Source of the DNA: Morinoia aosen
Taxonomy: Eukaryota > Arthropoda > Malacostraca > Amphipoda > Talitridae
Assembly (NCBI GenBank): GCA_030386875.1
Contig: CM059569.1
Location: forward strand, 46,477,842-46,541,841
Reading direction: 5' to 3'
Length of the DNA: 64,000 bases
Both the position numbers and the translations under genes were made by a program. The notes beneath the pieces are model-generated. The model did not search any database. It saw only the letters and a list, made by a program, of their open reading frames with translations, and was not told the origin of the DNA. Below are positions 22,406-34,625 of the stretch, in pieces. Within the stretch, counting starts at the first letter, position 1, and each line of letters begins with the position of its first letter.

Positions 22406-24792
22406 TTTTATAAGATTATTGGGTAATATCATAATATTGCTAAAATTTTATCGTAATATATAGCGTAATATTGTAATATCGCTAAACTGATTACGTGTTT
22501 GCTACGCACCCGCTATTTCTGGTGGCATTTCTGATAAGCCAATGGGGATAGGTTAGTTTTCTTTTCAGCTTACCTCGTCTCATACTTATTTATCACTAAC
22601 GTATTGAGGAAGCTTAGAAAATATGAAAAAATGAATGAACTGCTAAATTTATTTCACCAGCTCACGGTAAGGAAATTTTACAATGAGTGATACTTGTCGT
22701 TATTAAAGTCTTCATTGTTTTTCGTTTGTTCAAGCATTTTGATGCTTTTCTGTTTGGTACTTATATCTATTTAACTCATTACACCTCAAAGAAAATGAAA
22801 CCATATGGTTTATACGTCTATCTTTAGCTAACGAACTAAAGACATAATCCCTATCCAAAACTCAAACTTACTTTCTAACATAAAAATTCGCTCAGACTAC
22901 ACAGAGCCAGAAAATCAATTGGAACTAGCAAGACGCACTGAAACAAAGGCTTTGTGTTTCACATGCTTTGAATATCCTCTACTTGATATTCTGGAAGATT
23001 CTGTGCAGCTACTGTCTCGTCTAAAGCGCAGAGCGAGCGAAGAAGCTCACGACCCTCTGGAAAGCTGTGTTTGCTCCGCTGGGTTTGTTGGTCTGGGAGC
23101 TTCAATGTGGTTTGCTGCATTAGTGAAATGGCGAGTGACTCTCTAGACATGAGACCAAGTTTCCTGGCGTCCATTTTATGATTCCAAACCCGTGAAGTGT
23201 TTGGTAAATTAAGCAAAAGCACAAGAAAATCAACAATTTCTTTGATATTCAGCGACATGTTTGTTATGTTATTACGAAGAAGGATCTTCGCAAAGAGACG
23301 CAGCTCAAACAGAGTAACTCTAAATTTAGAATATTTCCCACCAAAACATGGTATTTTTGACAGACTTTGTGGTAACGCTGTGAAAGTCCAGCGTAAAACA
23401 TGAATTTTCAAATGACCAGTGTTTTTCAAGTTAAGATTGAATTTCAAAAATAAAGAATACGCAGCTCGAAAAGAATGCATTAATCTTTTCGAAAAATCAA
23501 CGCATTAATAAAACAATAAATCCCCTTTCCATGAGTATATCATGTTTACATGTAAAGTCTCTAGAGCCAATTTAATGCTTCGAGAGCGCAGAGAAGCTCT
23601 TTTTGGCTCTTTGACTGCCTGAAGTGCTAAGAGGCTGCGAGGGAAACATTGATTCTCTAAGAACTCACCATTTCAGTTGACAAAAGGAAGCACCAGATGA
23701 AAATTCAATGGACAAGCTGACGCTAGACGTAGTACGAAGCCAAGTCAAATACGATAAGGCATTTTAACATGACAATTCAAAGGAAACTAGCTGATTGCCT
23801 TTTATTTTCATCATGGAAGGAATAAGGCAGTTGCTGCAGGTCGAGTCGTTGAGGACGCTCCATCTTCCGGATTTTGAATGTTGAAGCGAGTTCTTTCTAG
23901 GTATAGAAATAAATACCTCGGGCGCGAGTTGCTTTCTATGAACCTTAATTGTATGCCATATTCGTCGAACTAAAATTTTCCGATTCGATGAAGACGGAGA
24001 CATAAAATTTAGCTAAACTCATTGCCCTTCTCTTTGAATGTATGTATTTCTGTCTCAGAAAACTGGTATTTCAAAACACAAAACATCAGAAAATGGGGTT
24101 ATTAAAATAAGATATTGATGGCACTAACATTGAACCTCAATGACTCTCTCATTAAACGCGCTTGATTTTTATCATTAATTTACGCCCATGCATTCGTAAA
24201 TTTTCTTGTACAATAGAAAAAACATTGCTATGGAAATTATTATCGTTTTGATATTTGTTAGGACTGTGCTTAGCACTGAATTTATATAGGCGAAAAAATT
24301 AGTTCTCTGGTAACAGTTTTTGGTTTGTTTGTATTTATTTCCGTTCTCTCTATGAGCTCAGAAAACCATTCAAATTGTTGGTCAATAATCAATCCTTGTA
24401 ATTATATCAATAAAACTTTAATGGTTTCCCTAAACATTTTTGAACTTGTTCTTAACATACATAAAACTTGAGGAAACAAGAGCTTTCTTTTTGTTAAATC
24501 GTGTGAAGCTCGAGCGGAAACATTGGTGAAAAAGTGTTTGCAAATTAAATGCCAACCAAAAGTCCAAAAGCTTTACAAAATTAATTCACTGGCAAGGTTT
24601 AACTGAAGAACCCATAATAGACGTATAGCACCCTAGGATAGGCATGAAACCACATATGCTAGATATAAAATCACAAATGACCGATGGTAAAATTACGAAT
24701 GTCACCGATGGTTGTCATAGATTTACCGACAGCAGACAGGGCACACTTAAGGTAGATGCAACTCACTCATGGTTGAAATCAATTTCACAATT
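22406..24792. other. AT-rich sequence without recognised features
   Basis: A non-repetitive 173-codon open frame with an ATG start lies on the minus strand at 22959-23480. I see no domain, signal peptide or conserved motif in it, and its codons follow the base composition. It is mentioned because it is the longest open frame outside the repeats. The rest holds nothing I can support. Confidence 0.45.
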
Positions 24793-24878
24793 ACGTATAT
24801 AAGCTAACTTGCTTTGTATTAAACAATAGAGAACCTGCGATAAAAAAACCAAGAGGTGCTTCTAAAAGGAGACTGCAG
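24793..24878 (+). repeat. Detached copy of the 103-bp tandem unit
   Basis: Matches the monomer of the array at 25169-25740: ACGTATATAAGC..., then GAACCTGCGAT and ACCAAGAGGTGCTTCT are shared. It is separated from the array by about 290 bp that contain the inverted-repeat element at 24958-25154. It is either an ancestral single copy or an array copy split off by that insertion. Confidence 0.85.
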
Positions 24879-24957
24879 AGCTCACTTACAGTTTAGTCGA
24901 AATATATTTCCATATGTCTAAAAAATTTATCACTTTGCTTGAATCGCAATGCTGATA

Positions 24958-25154
24958 GAAATTTAAAAGCGAAGAAAACGCTAATAAAAATAGTCATATT
25001 TTAAGAGTGTTTGTACTTTTAGCACTTTTTGGAATTCTTTGTATTTTACAGAACTGAAGAGGGAGCTGGAGTCCGAAACGTTTTCGATTTGGTTTTTTCT
25101 CAATTTGAGTAAATATGGCTAGTTTTATTAGCGTTTTCTTAGCTTTTAAATTTC
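24958..25154 (+). mobile_element. Inverted-repeat element (MITE-like), family shared with 35.7 kb
   Basis: The ends are long imperfect inverted repeats of about 45 bp. The left end starts GAAATTTAAAAGCGAAGAAA, and the reverse complement of the right end starts GAAATTTAAAAGCTAAGAAA. A second, more diverged copy lies at 35665-35915. The most conserved interior block in the two copies is TTTTACAGAACTGA, then GAGCTG or AAGCTG, TCCGAAACG or TCCGAAATG, and TTTTCGATTT. A perfect 12-bp direct repeat, ATATTTCCATAT, occurs at 24904-24915 and 25156-25167. It is placed as a target duplication would be, but it leaves 42 extra bp on the left, so it may be chance or mark a longer element. No coding capacity. 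Confidence 0.75.
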
Positions 25155-25168
25155 CATATTTCCATATT

Positions 25169-25740
25169 ACGTATATGAATTCACTGTCTCTGTACTACAC
25201 AATGAAAAACCTGCGATGGACAATCCAAGGGGTACTTCTGAAAAACCGATGTCGTAGTATATTTTCCCACTGCGTACATAAACCCACTGGCTCTGTATTA
25301 CACAAAAGAAAACCTACGATGGATAAACCAAGAGGTGCTTCTGAAAGACCGATGTCGTAATAGGTTTTCCCACTGCGTACATAGAACCACTAACTCTGGA
25401 TTACATAATAAAGAACTTGCGATGGGCAAACCAAGAGGTGCTTCTGAAAGACCGATGTCATTGTTGATTTTCCCACTGTGTACATAAACAATAGAGAACC
25501 TGCGATCGACAAACCAAGAGGTGCTTCTGAAAGACCGATGTCGTAATAGATTTTCCCACTTTGTACATAAACCCACTGGCTCTGTATTATACAATAAAGA
25601 ACCTGCGATGGACAAACCAAGAGGTGCTTCTGAAAGACCGCTGTCGTAATAGATTTTCCCACTTCGTACATAAGCCCACTGGCTCTGGATTACACAATAA
25701 AGAACTTGTGATGGACAAACCAAGAGGTGCATGCAAATTG
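25169..25740. repeat. Tandem repeat, 103-bp unit, about 5.5 copies
   Basis: CACTGGCTCTGTATTAC-like starts recur at 25285, 25388, 25574 and 25677, and each copy holds ACCAAGAGGTGCTTCTGAAA and TTTTCCCACT. One copy near 25485 has lost about 17 bp. Short open frames on the minus strand (93 and 144 codons) only reflect the repeat. Confidence 0.95.
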
Positions 25741-26321
25741 TAAAAAAACATTACAGTTTTATTTTTTACACAATTTAACGGAGCTTCGGCAGTGCCACGC
25801 AGCGCTGTGGCTCACAGCGACACAATTTATTGGTTGTCAAGAAATAGATTCATGCGGCAGCTCAATTTCCAATATCCTCTCATTTCCTGAAGGGGCTAAT
25901 AAATTTCCTCAAGTGTTCCTGATCCTATGATAGAATGAAAAATCTTGTGAGCCATGGCAGTTTTAGTATTTTAGCACACATCGATATCCCATTGACGCTG
26001 TATTACGTCGGATGTTAGACTTCATTACAGGTGAATAAAATTAAACACTCGTGAGATGTGTGTCAGTTCTGCGGTTTATTTCCTTCTAGTAAACATTCAT
26101 GATGATATGAACTCGCACATTTAGCAAATTTGAATTTTAAAGCTTTTAATCCACTTTTTTGATTGTATGTGTTGATTTGGCAGAAGCGAGGCGTGTGTAA
26201 GCGCGAAATAGCATGAAGCATTCAAAAACTTTTATGCTCATTAGCTTAAGTACACTTTTTCATATTCCTGAAGCTCATCTGAAAATTATACAGGCAATAG
26301 TGCCCAATTCTCTTTTCAGAA
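25741..26321. other. Non-repetitive stretch, nothing recognised
   Basis: No array, element or significant open frame. Confidence 0.45.
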
Positions 26322-26512
26322 CTTGACAACAAATTTGTAAGAAATAACAAATCACAAACCGCAAACGCTCTGAAAAAGTAAGTTAAATACTGGAAGTAAT
26401 TACCGTAGAGTATGTGAGGCAAAGAAAATTTCTAGTTCGTTTCATTAGATCACCTTCATCTCTTTATCTCACACTAACACAAGCACTTCTTCGGTAAATG
26501 TAAAATTTTTGA
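26322..26512 (-). repeat. Dispersed repeat family C, copy 2
   Basis: Inverted partner of 22213-22405, 4 kb away. The best-conserved part is CAAACGCTCTGAAAAAGTAA through GTAATTACCGTAGAGTA. Similarity fades at both ends without a sharp boundary. Confidence 0.75.
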
Positions 26513-26934
26513 GCATTTCCCTTCATTTCAGAGGTAAAATAACAGTCTAGAAAATGTGAAACAAATCTTGCGATATGTTGAGAGCAAGAGCGATTGGAAC
26601 CAAATCAGGTTGCAACATCTCCGTAACTTGTTTTGCAATTTTTTGTAGAGTGAACCATGCTTTAATTCTGCGCAGTTTTTAAACACAGAACAGATATAAA
26701 TATAAGGTTTCATAAACCACCTTATATTCCTCGTTAAATTTAGTTGCAGAACCCGAGCCCAGAGCTTAGGGCGTATTCTTGCTGATGGATATTAGATGCA
26801 GCAATGGCCAAGAACCTGCTAGTTCATGCATCATGCAGGGCGCCTTTGATAGGACATGAAGCCTCCTTGAAATGGAAATAAGCCCAGTAATAAATGCTTT
26901 CCAGTGCCCTTTTCAATCACACACCAAGTCTTTG
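26513..26934. other. Non-repetitive stretch, nothing recognised
   Basis: No supported feature. Confidence 0.45.
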
Positions 26935-27255
26935 ATATTTTGCTGGCATCGCATTCTTATCGTACTGGACGTCATGAAGGAATTCATTACTATAGCGTTA
27001 GGTTTGATACTGCGTTATCATTTTTTGGAGGAAATTTTAGTTTCAGGGTTCCGCGTATTCTTTTCGTATTGAACATCATGAAGGATTTCATGCCTATAGC
27101 GTTTGGTTTGATACTGCGTTATCATTGGAGGAAATTTTAGTTTCAGGGTTCCGCGTATTCTTTTCGTATTGAACATCATGAAGGATCTTGCGACACACAG
27201 CTTCAGGTTTGATATTGCGTTATCATCTAAAAAGATTTTGTTTGAGAGTTCTGCT
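26935..27255. repeat. Tandem repeat, about 102-bp unit, about 3 copies
   Basis: GGTTTGATACTGCGTTATCA occurs at 27001 and 27105, and as GGTTTGATATTGCGTTATCA at 27206. CGTATTCTTTTCGTATTGAA is perfect in two copies and diverged in the leftmost partial copy. Confidence 0.93.
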
Positions 27256-28384
27256 GCACATGAGTTTGTCATATGCTGTAAGTTTTTGTACTTTATTACC
27301 CTTCATGTGCTGCATGATTGATGAAAGGGTCTTCAACATGAATGTGTATTGTAATACAAAATACATGTGGCAAACAAATTAACATAATTATCATAAAAAT
27401 TTCTATTTGTGCTTGTATAAAATGAGATGGAATTATAAGGACGCCGTTTGTTTGTGGCAGGAAGGAATGGTAGTGCGATAAAAAATTTCAAAGTTACATA
27501 TTTTTTACTTAAAATAATGGCTTTATGAGCCATAAATATTCTCGCGTTCGCAAGACTGTGAACCCTTTGCACAAATGTTTATAATATCATCACGATTTGA
27601 TGGTCCTTCTTATTTCAAAAATTTTTCTTTCGTCCGGACTCTAAATAACTAGAATATTTTTCCCGTGATACTAGAGAACTGTGACTAATGGCTTCTCGTA
27701 ATTGGCTACACTTCCAAAACATTGTTCATTTGTGTAGTTTTCAGCTTGATTTTTTAAAATTTCCGCAGCCAAAATTCTCACCTTGTTTTCGTCGTATTAA
27801 GTAACATCAATGTCATGGAATGTTCCACTCCCAAGCAGCCAAATGGATGCATTTTATCAGGCGTCCTGGAAAAATGGAGCGCCAATTTTGCCTTGCATCA
27901 TCATTAGTCTGACTAGAATGAATGCGTTGAAGAATGGAGCTTTTACCTTTACCGAGTCTGCAAAGAAGACGCTTACGTAAGATAATTCGTTCTAAAATAC
28001 GCAAATGAGGTCTAATGAAACAGTGTTGTGTTATATCGCTCAGAAATTCACGATGAAAATGAGAAGCTTTAAAGGTAAAAAAATGAGCAATATGAACCCC
28101 GAAAATAACTTACAGATCAGTTATGATAAGGAAAATAGTTAGAATTTCAAGCCTATTGTTACTGTATTAGTTCATTTGATTTTCTGTAGTTTACAGTTCA
28201 TGAGTTATTAAAATTTATCATCGAACTCATCGAGTCTCATTGGCTTGACAGTATAACTTGAGAAAATTTCATTTCATTTCTTAAGTCATTGGGACGTATA
28301 CCAGCAGAAAAAATTTCATTGCAGGCCCAAGAACTATGAGAAATATTGCATGGTACGTACATATGACAAAGGGCAAGGCACATC
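27256..28384. other. AT-rich sequence without recognised features
   Basis: No tandem array, element or convincing open frame was found. Confidence 0.45.
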
Positions 28385-28655
28385 AAAAGGTTTTCCCGCT
28401 ACATTAATGAAACAATATACAATGCTTCTTTTAAATTCTGAATACATGATAGGTTATTCCCTTTACATTTATGAAGCTAAATGAAATGCTTCTAAATTCT
28501 GCACACATGAGAGGTTTTTCTCGCTACATTTATGAAACTAAATGGAATACTTTTTCTAAATTCTGCTCATTTGAGAGGTTTTTCCCGCTACATTTATGAA
28601 ACGATATGCAATGTTTTTTTATAAATACCTCTTACATGAAAGGGTTTTCCTGCCA
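28385..28655. repeat. Tandem repeat, 62-63-bp unit, about 4.3 copies
   Basis: AGGTTTTTCCCGCTACATTT, or a variant, recurs at about 28387, 28449, 28511 and 28574, each followed by ATGAAAC and AAATTCTG blocks. Confidence 0.93.
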
Positions 28656-29384
28656 AATTAAAGTTTAATGTTTCTTCTATGTCCTGCTTTGGTCGAAGTT
28701 TTGTTATCGCTTAGCATACTTCAAGAATGAGATACTTGGTGTTCTGTGAATTATAATTTGCTGTTTTTTTAAACTACGTCGACTATTTCTCGGATATATG
28801 TTTATGTGCTTGCATTTTATTATCAACAGAGCAAGAGTGTATTGTACAAGCATGATTACTTAAAATTATAGCGGTAAAAGATGAATTGAATTGATATAGT
28901 GGTGTAAAAACCTGTAGTGGTAATGTGAAGCGATAACGGTGGTAATAATATTAAACGGATCATCTTAAATGCCGAAGGTTTCAGCGTAGATGGAAACGAA
29001 TTGCGATCTAACGGCACCGATAGTTAAATGTTTAATCAACTTCTTGGAAACCCTCAGCAAGCAAAGCTAAAAATACACCAGTTGTAAGAAATTTGAATTT
29101 AAAATGTTTTTTTTTATGGAAAAGTCGCTAATTTTCTTGGAGAGAAATTTCGCTAAAGTTGCGGCTTGTGGCAACACTAACCTCGACAGGTGCCTTGTCT
29201 GTGACAAATGAGATTGAATTGAACCGCGCTGTGAGGAGGGTCTTGGCCTCTTGTGCGTAGCACCTGTCAGGGAGTATGTGATCGCCTTTTCTTTACTACT
29301 TTGATTTGTGATTGCAATCGCGTTTTCTGTTCTTTTTGTTCAGTTATTTATCTTGCATGTTCGCAACCTCTTTTCTATACCTCT
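28656..29384. other. Non-repetitive stretch, nothing recognised
   Basis: A 9-bp inverted pair, GACAGGTGC near 29187 and GCACCTGTC near 29264, is the only structure seen. No gene is supported. Confidence 0.45.
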
Positions 29385-30040
29385 TAAACTACGCGGTCCT
29401 TGTGACCTTAAACTACGCGGTCCTTGTGACTCTTAAACTACTTGGTCCTTGTGACTCTTAAACTACTTGGTCCTTGTGACTCTTAAACTACTTGGTCCTT
29501 GTGACTCTTAAACTACTTGGTCCTTGTGACTCTTAAACTACTTGGTCCTTGTGACTCTTAAACTACTTGGTCCTTGTGACTCTTAAACTACTCGGTCCTT
29601 GTGACTCTTAAACTACTCGGTCCTTGTGACTCTTAAACTACTCGGTCCTTGTGACTCTTAAACTACTCGGTCCTTGTGACTCTTAAACTACTCGGTCCTT
29701 GTGACTCTTAAACTACTCGGTCCTTGTGACTCTTAAACTACTCGGTCCTTGTGACTCTTAAACTACTCGGTCCTTGTGACTCTTAAACTACTCGGTCCTT
29801 GTGACTCTTAAACTACTCGGTCCTTGTGACTCTTAAACTACTCGGTCCTTGTGACTCTTAAACTACTCGGTCCTTGTGACTCTTAAACTACTCGGTCCTT
29901 GTGACTCTTAAACTACTCGGTCCTTGTGACTCTTAAACTACTCGGTCCTTGTGACTCTTAAACTACTCGGTCCTTGTGACTCTTAAACTACTCGGTCCTT
30001 GTGACTCTTAAACTACTCGGTCGTTGAGACCTTAAACTAT
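29385..30040. repeat. Highly uniform minisatellite, 25-bp unit, about 26 copies
   Basis: The unit contains TTAAACTACTCGGTCCTTGT then GACTC. Copies fall into blocks: two with ACGCGG at the left, six with ACTTGG (from about 29441), then eighteen with ACTCGG (from about 29591) that look identical, ending with one changed unit. Such uniformity indicates recent expansion or continuing homogenisation. The unit contains TAA, so no long open frame results. Confidence 0.97.
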
Positions 30041-31435
30041 TTTCACTATCATACTACCCGTGGCTCTACGGTGCCCTCTTGAAATCATAAGTGATTTAGG
30101 CACTATTTCAAGGTGAGCCGGTGTTCATATGAGATTTCCTATATACGTAAAATGTGAAAAGGTTCTAGTTTTCTGTCGTGGCTTTTTGTTCTCCCTCAGA
30201 ATCCTTTGGCGAGCGTGATCTGGATGGGAGGCTCCTTTTAAGAGGCCACTTTTTTTGGGTTTACCAAACCTAACTTCTCTTCTCCAGCGTGTGTTTCATC
30301 TCCAAATTTAATTTCTTCGATTCTGGGTAGTGCCTAGGTTCGTATGAGAATACAAATAAAACTCTCTAATAATGAAGTCAAAGTGTTATATGATCTGACG
30401 CGGTGGTACCTCATTTAAATCACTAATTCATTCCTCCTTATTAAATTGCAGTTCTGTGTTGGGCTGGGAGGTGCCGGAACTGTAATGGCCTCCAGTTTTC
30501 CTTGTTAAACGTCATGACGTAACAAGATACGCCGTTAAACTCGTTAGGTCTCCTGCCACTATGAAGACCATTTAATTTTGTGAATTCTCCCAAGTGAGAA
30601 GTTTAACGTTGACAATTTTGTCGTGTTGTAAAAGTTTGAATTATTAAAAGTTCGAGTTCTTCTGTGCGTTATTTCCTGTGTTCCGGTTAAAAAACCCTAC
30701 ACAGTCACTTGCATTTAGTGTCTTACCATTTATTTTTCCTTTCAAGAGAGCAAATAAAAAGCTACAGCCGCATCAAAGTAAACTCTATCTCTCCTCTGAA
30801 TGGGTTTTTCATTAACTCCCGCTTACGTTGCCACTCGAGCGAAGACGCTGAAGAACTCAGGAATGTAATGGACTGCCGTCAGAAGCAGGACGTATCACCG
30901 AGCAGGGACTGTCTCCAATGATCCAATTTTCAAAGAATGTTTTATTGCAATCAAGCCAGAGACATCCACATCATCTTTTGCATTGGTTTATCAAATGCCT
31001 TATAACTAATACCAATGACGGTAACCCCCGGTCAATACGATACCCATTTCTGTTACCTGTATAAAGTGGGGAATTATGGCTGAGTTCTCCCTTCTCCCAA
31101 CCTATTCAAGACGCAGTTCGTTCAAAGAATGAAGTTAGACGAGGTTGGGAATTTGAACAACTCGAGGTTTTTTTCGACATGTGTGCGAATCGATAAGTTC
31201 TGTCGTTTGACTTAGCAAACATTTTCCAAGAGTTACACTCATGATTCCTTTTTGGATAGCGTCAGACTTTCACAAAGAAAAGTAAGTCTCCTGTACGTTA
31301 CTTGCTTTGCATAACAAGGTTGTGTGTTAAAATTTGCAGAAGATAAAATATTGGGTACCGCATCATTTAAACACAGAAAAGTAGTGTAATCAATGCGTAG
31401 GTAAATAAAAGGAGATCCCACTCATGATTGGAGAG
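30041..31435. other. Non-repetitive stretch, nothing firm
   Basis: Slightly richer in GC than its neighbours. A perfect 12-bp palindrome, ACGTCATGACGT, lies near 30508-30520. A segment at about 30455-30705 begins with TGTTGG and ends with CTACA, which loosely recalls a solo LTR, but no target duplication is seen and it is not called. Confidence 0.4.
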
Positions 31436-31668
31436 TGCTCACAGAAGCACACTCAAATCGGTGATTCCCAAGTTGGTGACTTTCAAGTCAGTAACTCTCA
31501 AATATGCGACTCACAAGTTGATAGCTCTCAAGTCTGTGGCTAGAGTTATTGACTCTCAAATCGGTAATTCTTAAGTTGGTGACTCCAAAGTCATTGAAAC
31601 TAAAATCGGTGTCTAAGCCGGTGACTCTCAAATCAGTGACTAAAGCTATCGACTCTCAAGTATGTCGG
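31436..31668. repeat. Degenerate minisatellite, about 18-bp unit, about 13 copies
   Basis: The unit is close to GACTCTCAAGTCGGTGA, with many substitutions and length changes. Old array. Confidence 0.85.
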
Positions 31669-31964
31669 TGGACGTGAGCCCGGCCAAAAAGTGAGTACAA
31701 GATGTGTGTGTACATTCGAGGCATTCAGCGTAGAAAAGTGCTTCAAAGGAAGATGGAAGTACATCACTCAATTTTATAGGAGGCATATTCTCCCTTAGCT
31801 TATGGTGAAAGAAATCCACCAGAGCCAGTGATGAAAGGATAGCACCTGAGGTAGCAGCGAAATTTTTGCGTTCAATGGGATTTTGGAAATTCTATGCACA
31901 AGGCAGAGGATGATGAACTGTGGACGGTGAATGTTGGAAATTCTGTTCCTGAGGTGATGGGGGA

Positions 31965-32158
31965 ATTTTGCTCCTAGTGCGATGGAGGTAATTTTACACA
32001 TATTGCGATGGGGTAATTTTACATTTAGTGCGATGGGGAAATTTTGCACCTAGTGCAATGGGAAATTTTGTACCTAGTGCGATGGAGGTAATTTTGCACA
32101 TATTGCGATGGGGAAATTTTGCCCCTAGTGCAATGGGGTAATTTTGCATCCGATGCCA
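31965..32158. repeat. Minisatellite, 24-26-bp unit, about 8 copies
   Basis: The unit is close to GCGATGGGGAAATTTTGCAC then CTAGT. Copies with ACATATT and with CCTAGT endings alternate irregularly. The 300 bp to the left (31669-31964) hold a few decayed copies and otherwise nothing. Confidence 0.93.
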
Positions 32159-32707
32159 TTGAAAAATAAAAGTACCCTCATCAATTATAGCTCTCGTCTT
32201 TTCGAAAAACTCGTGCGTTTTAAGTGCATTTTCTAAGGTTGAATAAAATTTCCCTTTTTATAGACTTCAGAGCCCATTTTATTAGCTTTGCTTCAAATTA
32301 ATGAAGCCCAGAGCGAGCACTCGCAGCATTAATAATGGCTACGATTTTGAACGCCTCCTCAACGTGCTGCTCGCTGCTTTTACCTGCTGATGTGAAAGTT
32401 GGTGGTGGCTGTCATGCTCGAGATATTATTATTTAGATTCCTCCATTTAACAATAAACTGACGTAAACTGGCAGTCACACCTTTTATGTTTGATATAAGT
32501 TATTTCATTTAAAGTTGCATAGCTCAGGGAAAATATTGACAAAGAACTAAAGTGTCTAGCGAATTCATTTTCTTGAATTGGAGCTTTTCAAGTACTCGCC
32601 AAACGTTTAAAATGCAAAATCGATTAAAACAGGAAACTTTAGTTTGCTCGCATCTTCTCAGAAAGAGAGCAAAGTTAGCATTTCGTTACCGCACAGATAG
32701 AGGAGCA
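32159..32707. other. Non-repetitive stretch, nothing recognised
   Basis: No array, element or convincing open frame. Confidence 0.45.
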
Positions 32708-33165
32708 GTGTACCTGGAGTGAAGTGCACCTGATGTGTAAGTGTACCTGCTGTGAAAGTGTACCTCATATGAAAGTGTACCTGAAGTGAAAGTGTACCTG
32801 AAGTGAAAGTGTACCTGAAGTGAAAGTGTACCTGAAGTGAAAGTGTACCTGAAGAGCAAGTGTACCTCATATGAAAGTGTACCTGAAGTGAAAGTGTACC
32901 TGAAGTGAAAGTGTACCTGAAGTGAAAGTGTACCTGAAGTGAAAGTGTACCTTATGTGAAAGTGTACCTGAAATGAAAGTGTACCCGAAGTGAAAGTGTA
33001 CCTAAAGTGCAAGTGTACCTGAAGTGAAAGAGTACCTGATGTGAAAGTGTACCTGATATGAAAGTGTACCTGATGTGAAAGTGTACCTGATGTGAAAGTG
33101 TACCTGAAGTGAAAGTGTACCTGAAGTGAAAGTGTACCTGAAGTGAAAGTGTACCTGAAGTGTAA
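32708..33165. repeat. Minisatellite, 17-bp unit, about 27 copies
   Basis: The unit is GTGTACCTGAAGTGAAA. Since 17 is not a multiple of 3, three units make one 17-residue cycle, and the minus strand is open for 184 codons, an artefact of the repeat. GATGTGAAA, GATATGAAA and CATATGAAA variants are clustered. Confidence 0.97.
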
Positions 33166-33764
33166 CAGGGGCAAGAACTTGGATATCGAGGCGTTTTCCG
33201 TCACAGTTGTGACAAAGCGAGTTATTTTTTCCACTTTCAAAGAGAAGAATACTCAGAGTTTGTGTGGGGAGTTAAGCGAGTGTGTGAAGCCATCACAAAT
33301 GTTTGATTTTGCACGAAAGAGATTTCGGCGAAAGTTTCACGATTATTCTTAAACTGGTAAATACATTTTTTATGTTTATCCAACTTTTTTCGATACATTT
33401 TAGGTAAATCCACTGCGCGTGCATTTCTGATAGAAATTTTCAACACAAGTGTAGATTTTGCATTTAACAAATTCTATATTTTTTAGAAAATAAATTCTTT
33501 CAATTCATTTCCGGTCATCGTTTACGAATGAAATTTACGCAAGTAAACAATGTTTACTCATGTTTATTCCTAACCTTGTTTGGTGGATGAAATATTATGA
33601 TTTTATTCAAATAGGCAATGGAAAATATACAATTTAGTTACAATTTATTATTGGAAGACTTTCTAAATACATGTGTAGACGCCATCGTTAAAGTGATGTC
33701 TTATTTGCTCGAGTGGGTGAAATCGAAATTTCATTTTCATCTCTCAGAGTAAAATCTATTTTTT
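33166..33764. other. Spacer between two arrays, nothing recognised
   Basis: AT-rich, with no supported feature. The last 50 bp contain decayed copies of the following 31-bp unit. Confidence 0.5.
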
Positions 33765-34625
33765 TCATCCGTGAGTGGCGTTCGAATTTATTTTCATCTC
33801 TGGGAGTGGAATCCAAATTTTATTTTCATCTCTGAGTGAAGTTCAAATTTTATTTTTCACCTATGGGAGTGGAATCCAAATTTTATTTTCATCTCTGGGA
33901 GTGGAATTCAAATTTGTTTTCATCTCTGGGAGTGGAATTCAAATTTTATTTTCATCTCTGGGAGTGGAATTCAAATTTATTTACATCTCTGGGAGTGGAA
34001 TTCAAATTTATTTCCATCTCTGGGAGTGGAATCCAAATTTTATTTTCATCTCTGGGAGTGGAATTCAAATTTATTTTCATCTCTGGGAGTGGAATTCAAA
34101 TTTATTTCCATCTCTGGGAGTGGAATCCAAATTTTATTTTCATCTCTGGGAGTGGAATTCAAATTTATTTTCATCTCTGGGAGTGGAATTCAAATTTATT
34201 TTCATCTCTGGGAGTGGAATCCAAATTTTATTTTCATCTCTGGGAGTGGAATTCAAATTTATTTTCATCTCTGGGAGTGGAATTCAAATTTATTTTCATC
34301 TCTGGGAGTGGAATCCAAATTTTATTTTCATCTCTGGGAGTGGAATTCAAATTTATTTTCATCTCTGGGAGTGGAATTCAAATTTATTTTCATCTCTGGG
34401 AGTGGAATTCAAATTTATTTTCATCTCTGGGAGTGGAATTCAAATTTATTTTCATCTCTGGGAGTGGAATTCAAATTTATTTTCATCTCTGGGAGTGGAA
34501 TTCAAATTTATTTTCATCTCTGGGAGTGGAATTCAAATTTATTTTCATCTCTGGGAGTGGAATTCAAATTTATTTTCATCTCTGGGAGTGGTATTCAAAT
34601 TTATTTTCGTGCCTATGAGTGAGAT
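33765..34625. repeat. Minisatellite, 31-bp unit, about 27 copies
   Basis: The unit contains GGGAGTGGAATTCAAATTTA then TTTTCATCTCT. A 32-bp type with AATCCAAATTTTA is interspersed every few copies. The unit has no stop on the plus strand, so all three plus frames stay open (198 to 284 codons) and show one shared 31-residue cycle. Decayed copies extend the array to about 33715 on the left and 34790 on the right. Confidence 0.97.

Noticed and set aside
22959-23480. 173-codon non-repetitive minus-strand frame with an ATG start
   Set aside because: No domain, composition like the background, no polyadenylation or splice context I could identify. Possible by chance in 64 kb.
29187-29272. 9-bp inverted pair GACAGGTGC/GCACCTGTC
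   Set aside because: Too short and too far apart (about 70 bp) to support an element or structure without further copies.
30455-30705. Possible solo LTR (TGTTGG start, CTACA end)
   Set aside because: Only the end bases and length fit. No target duplication, no second copy and no internal region were seen.
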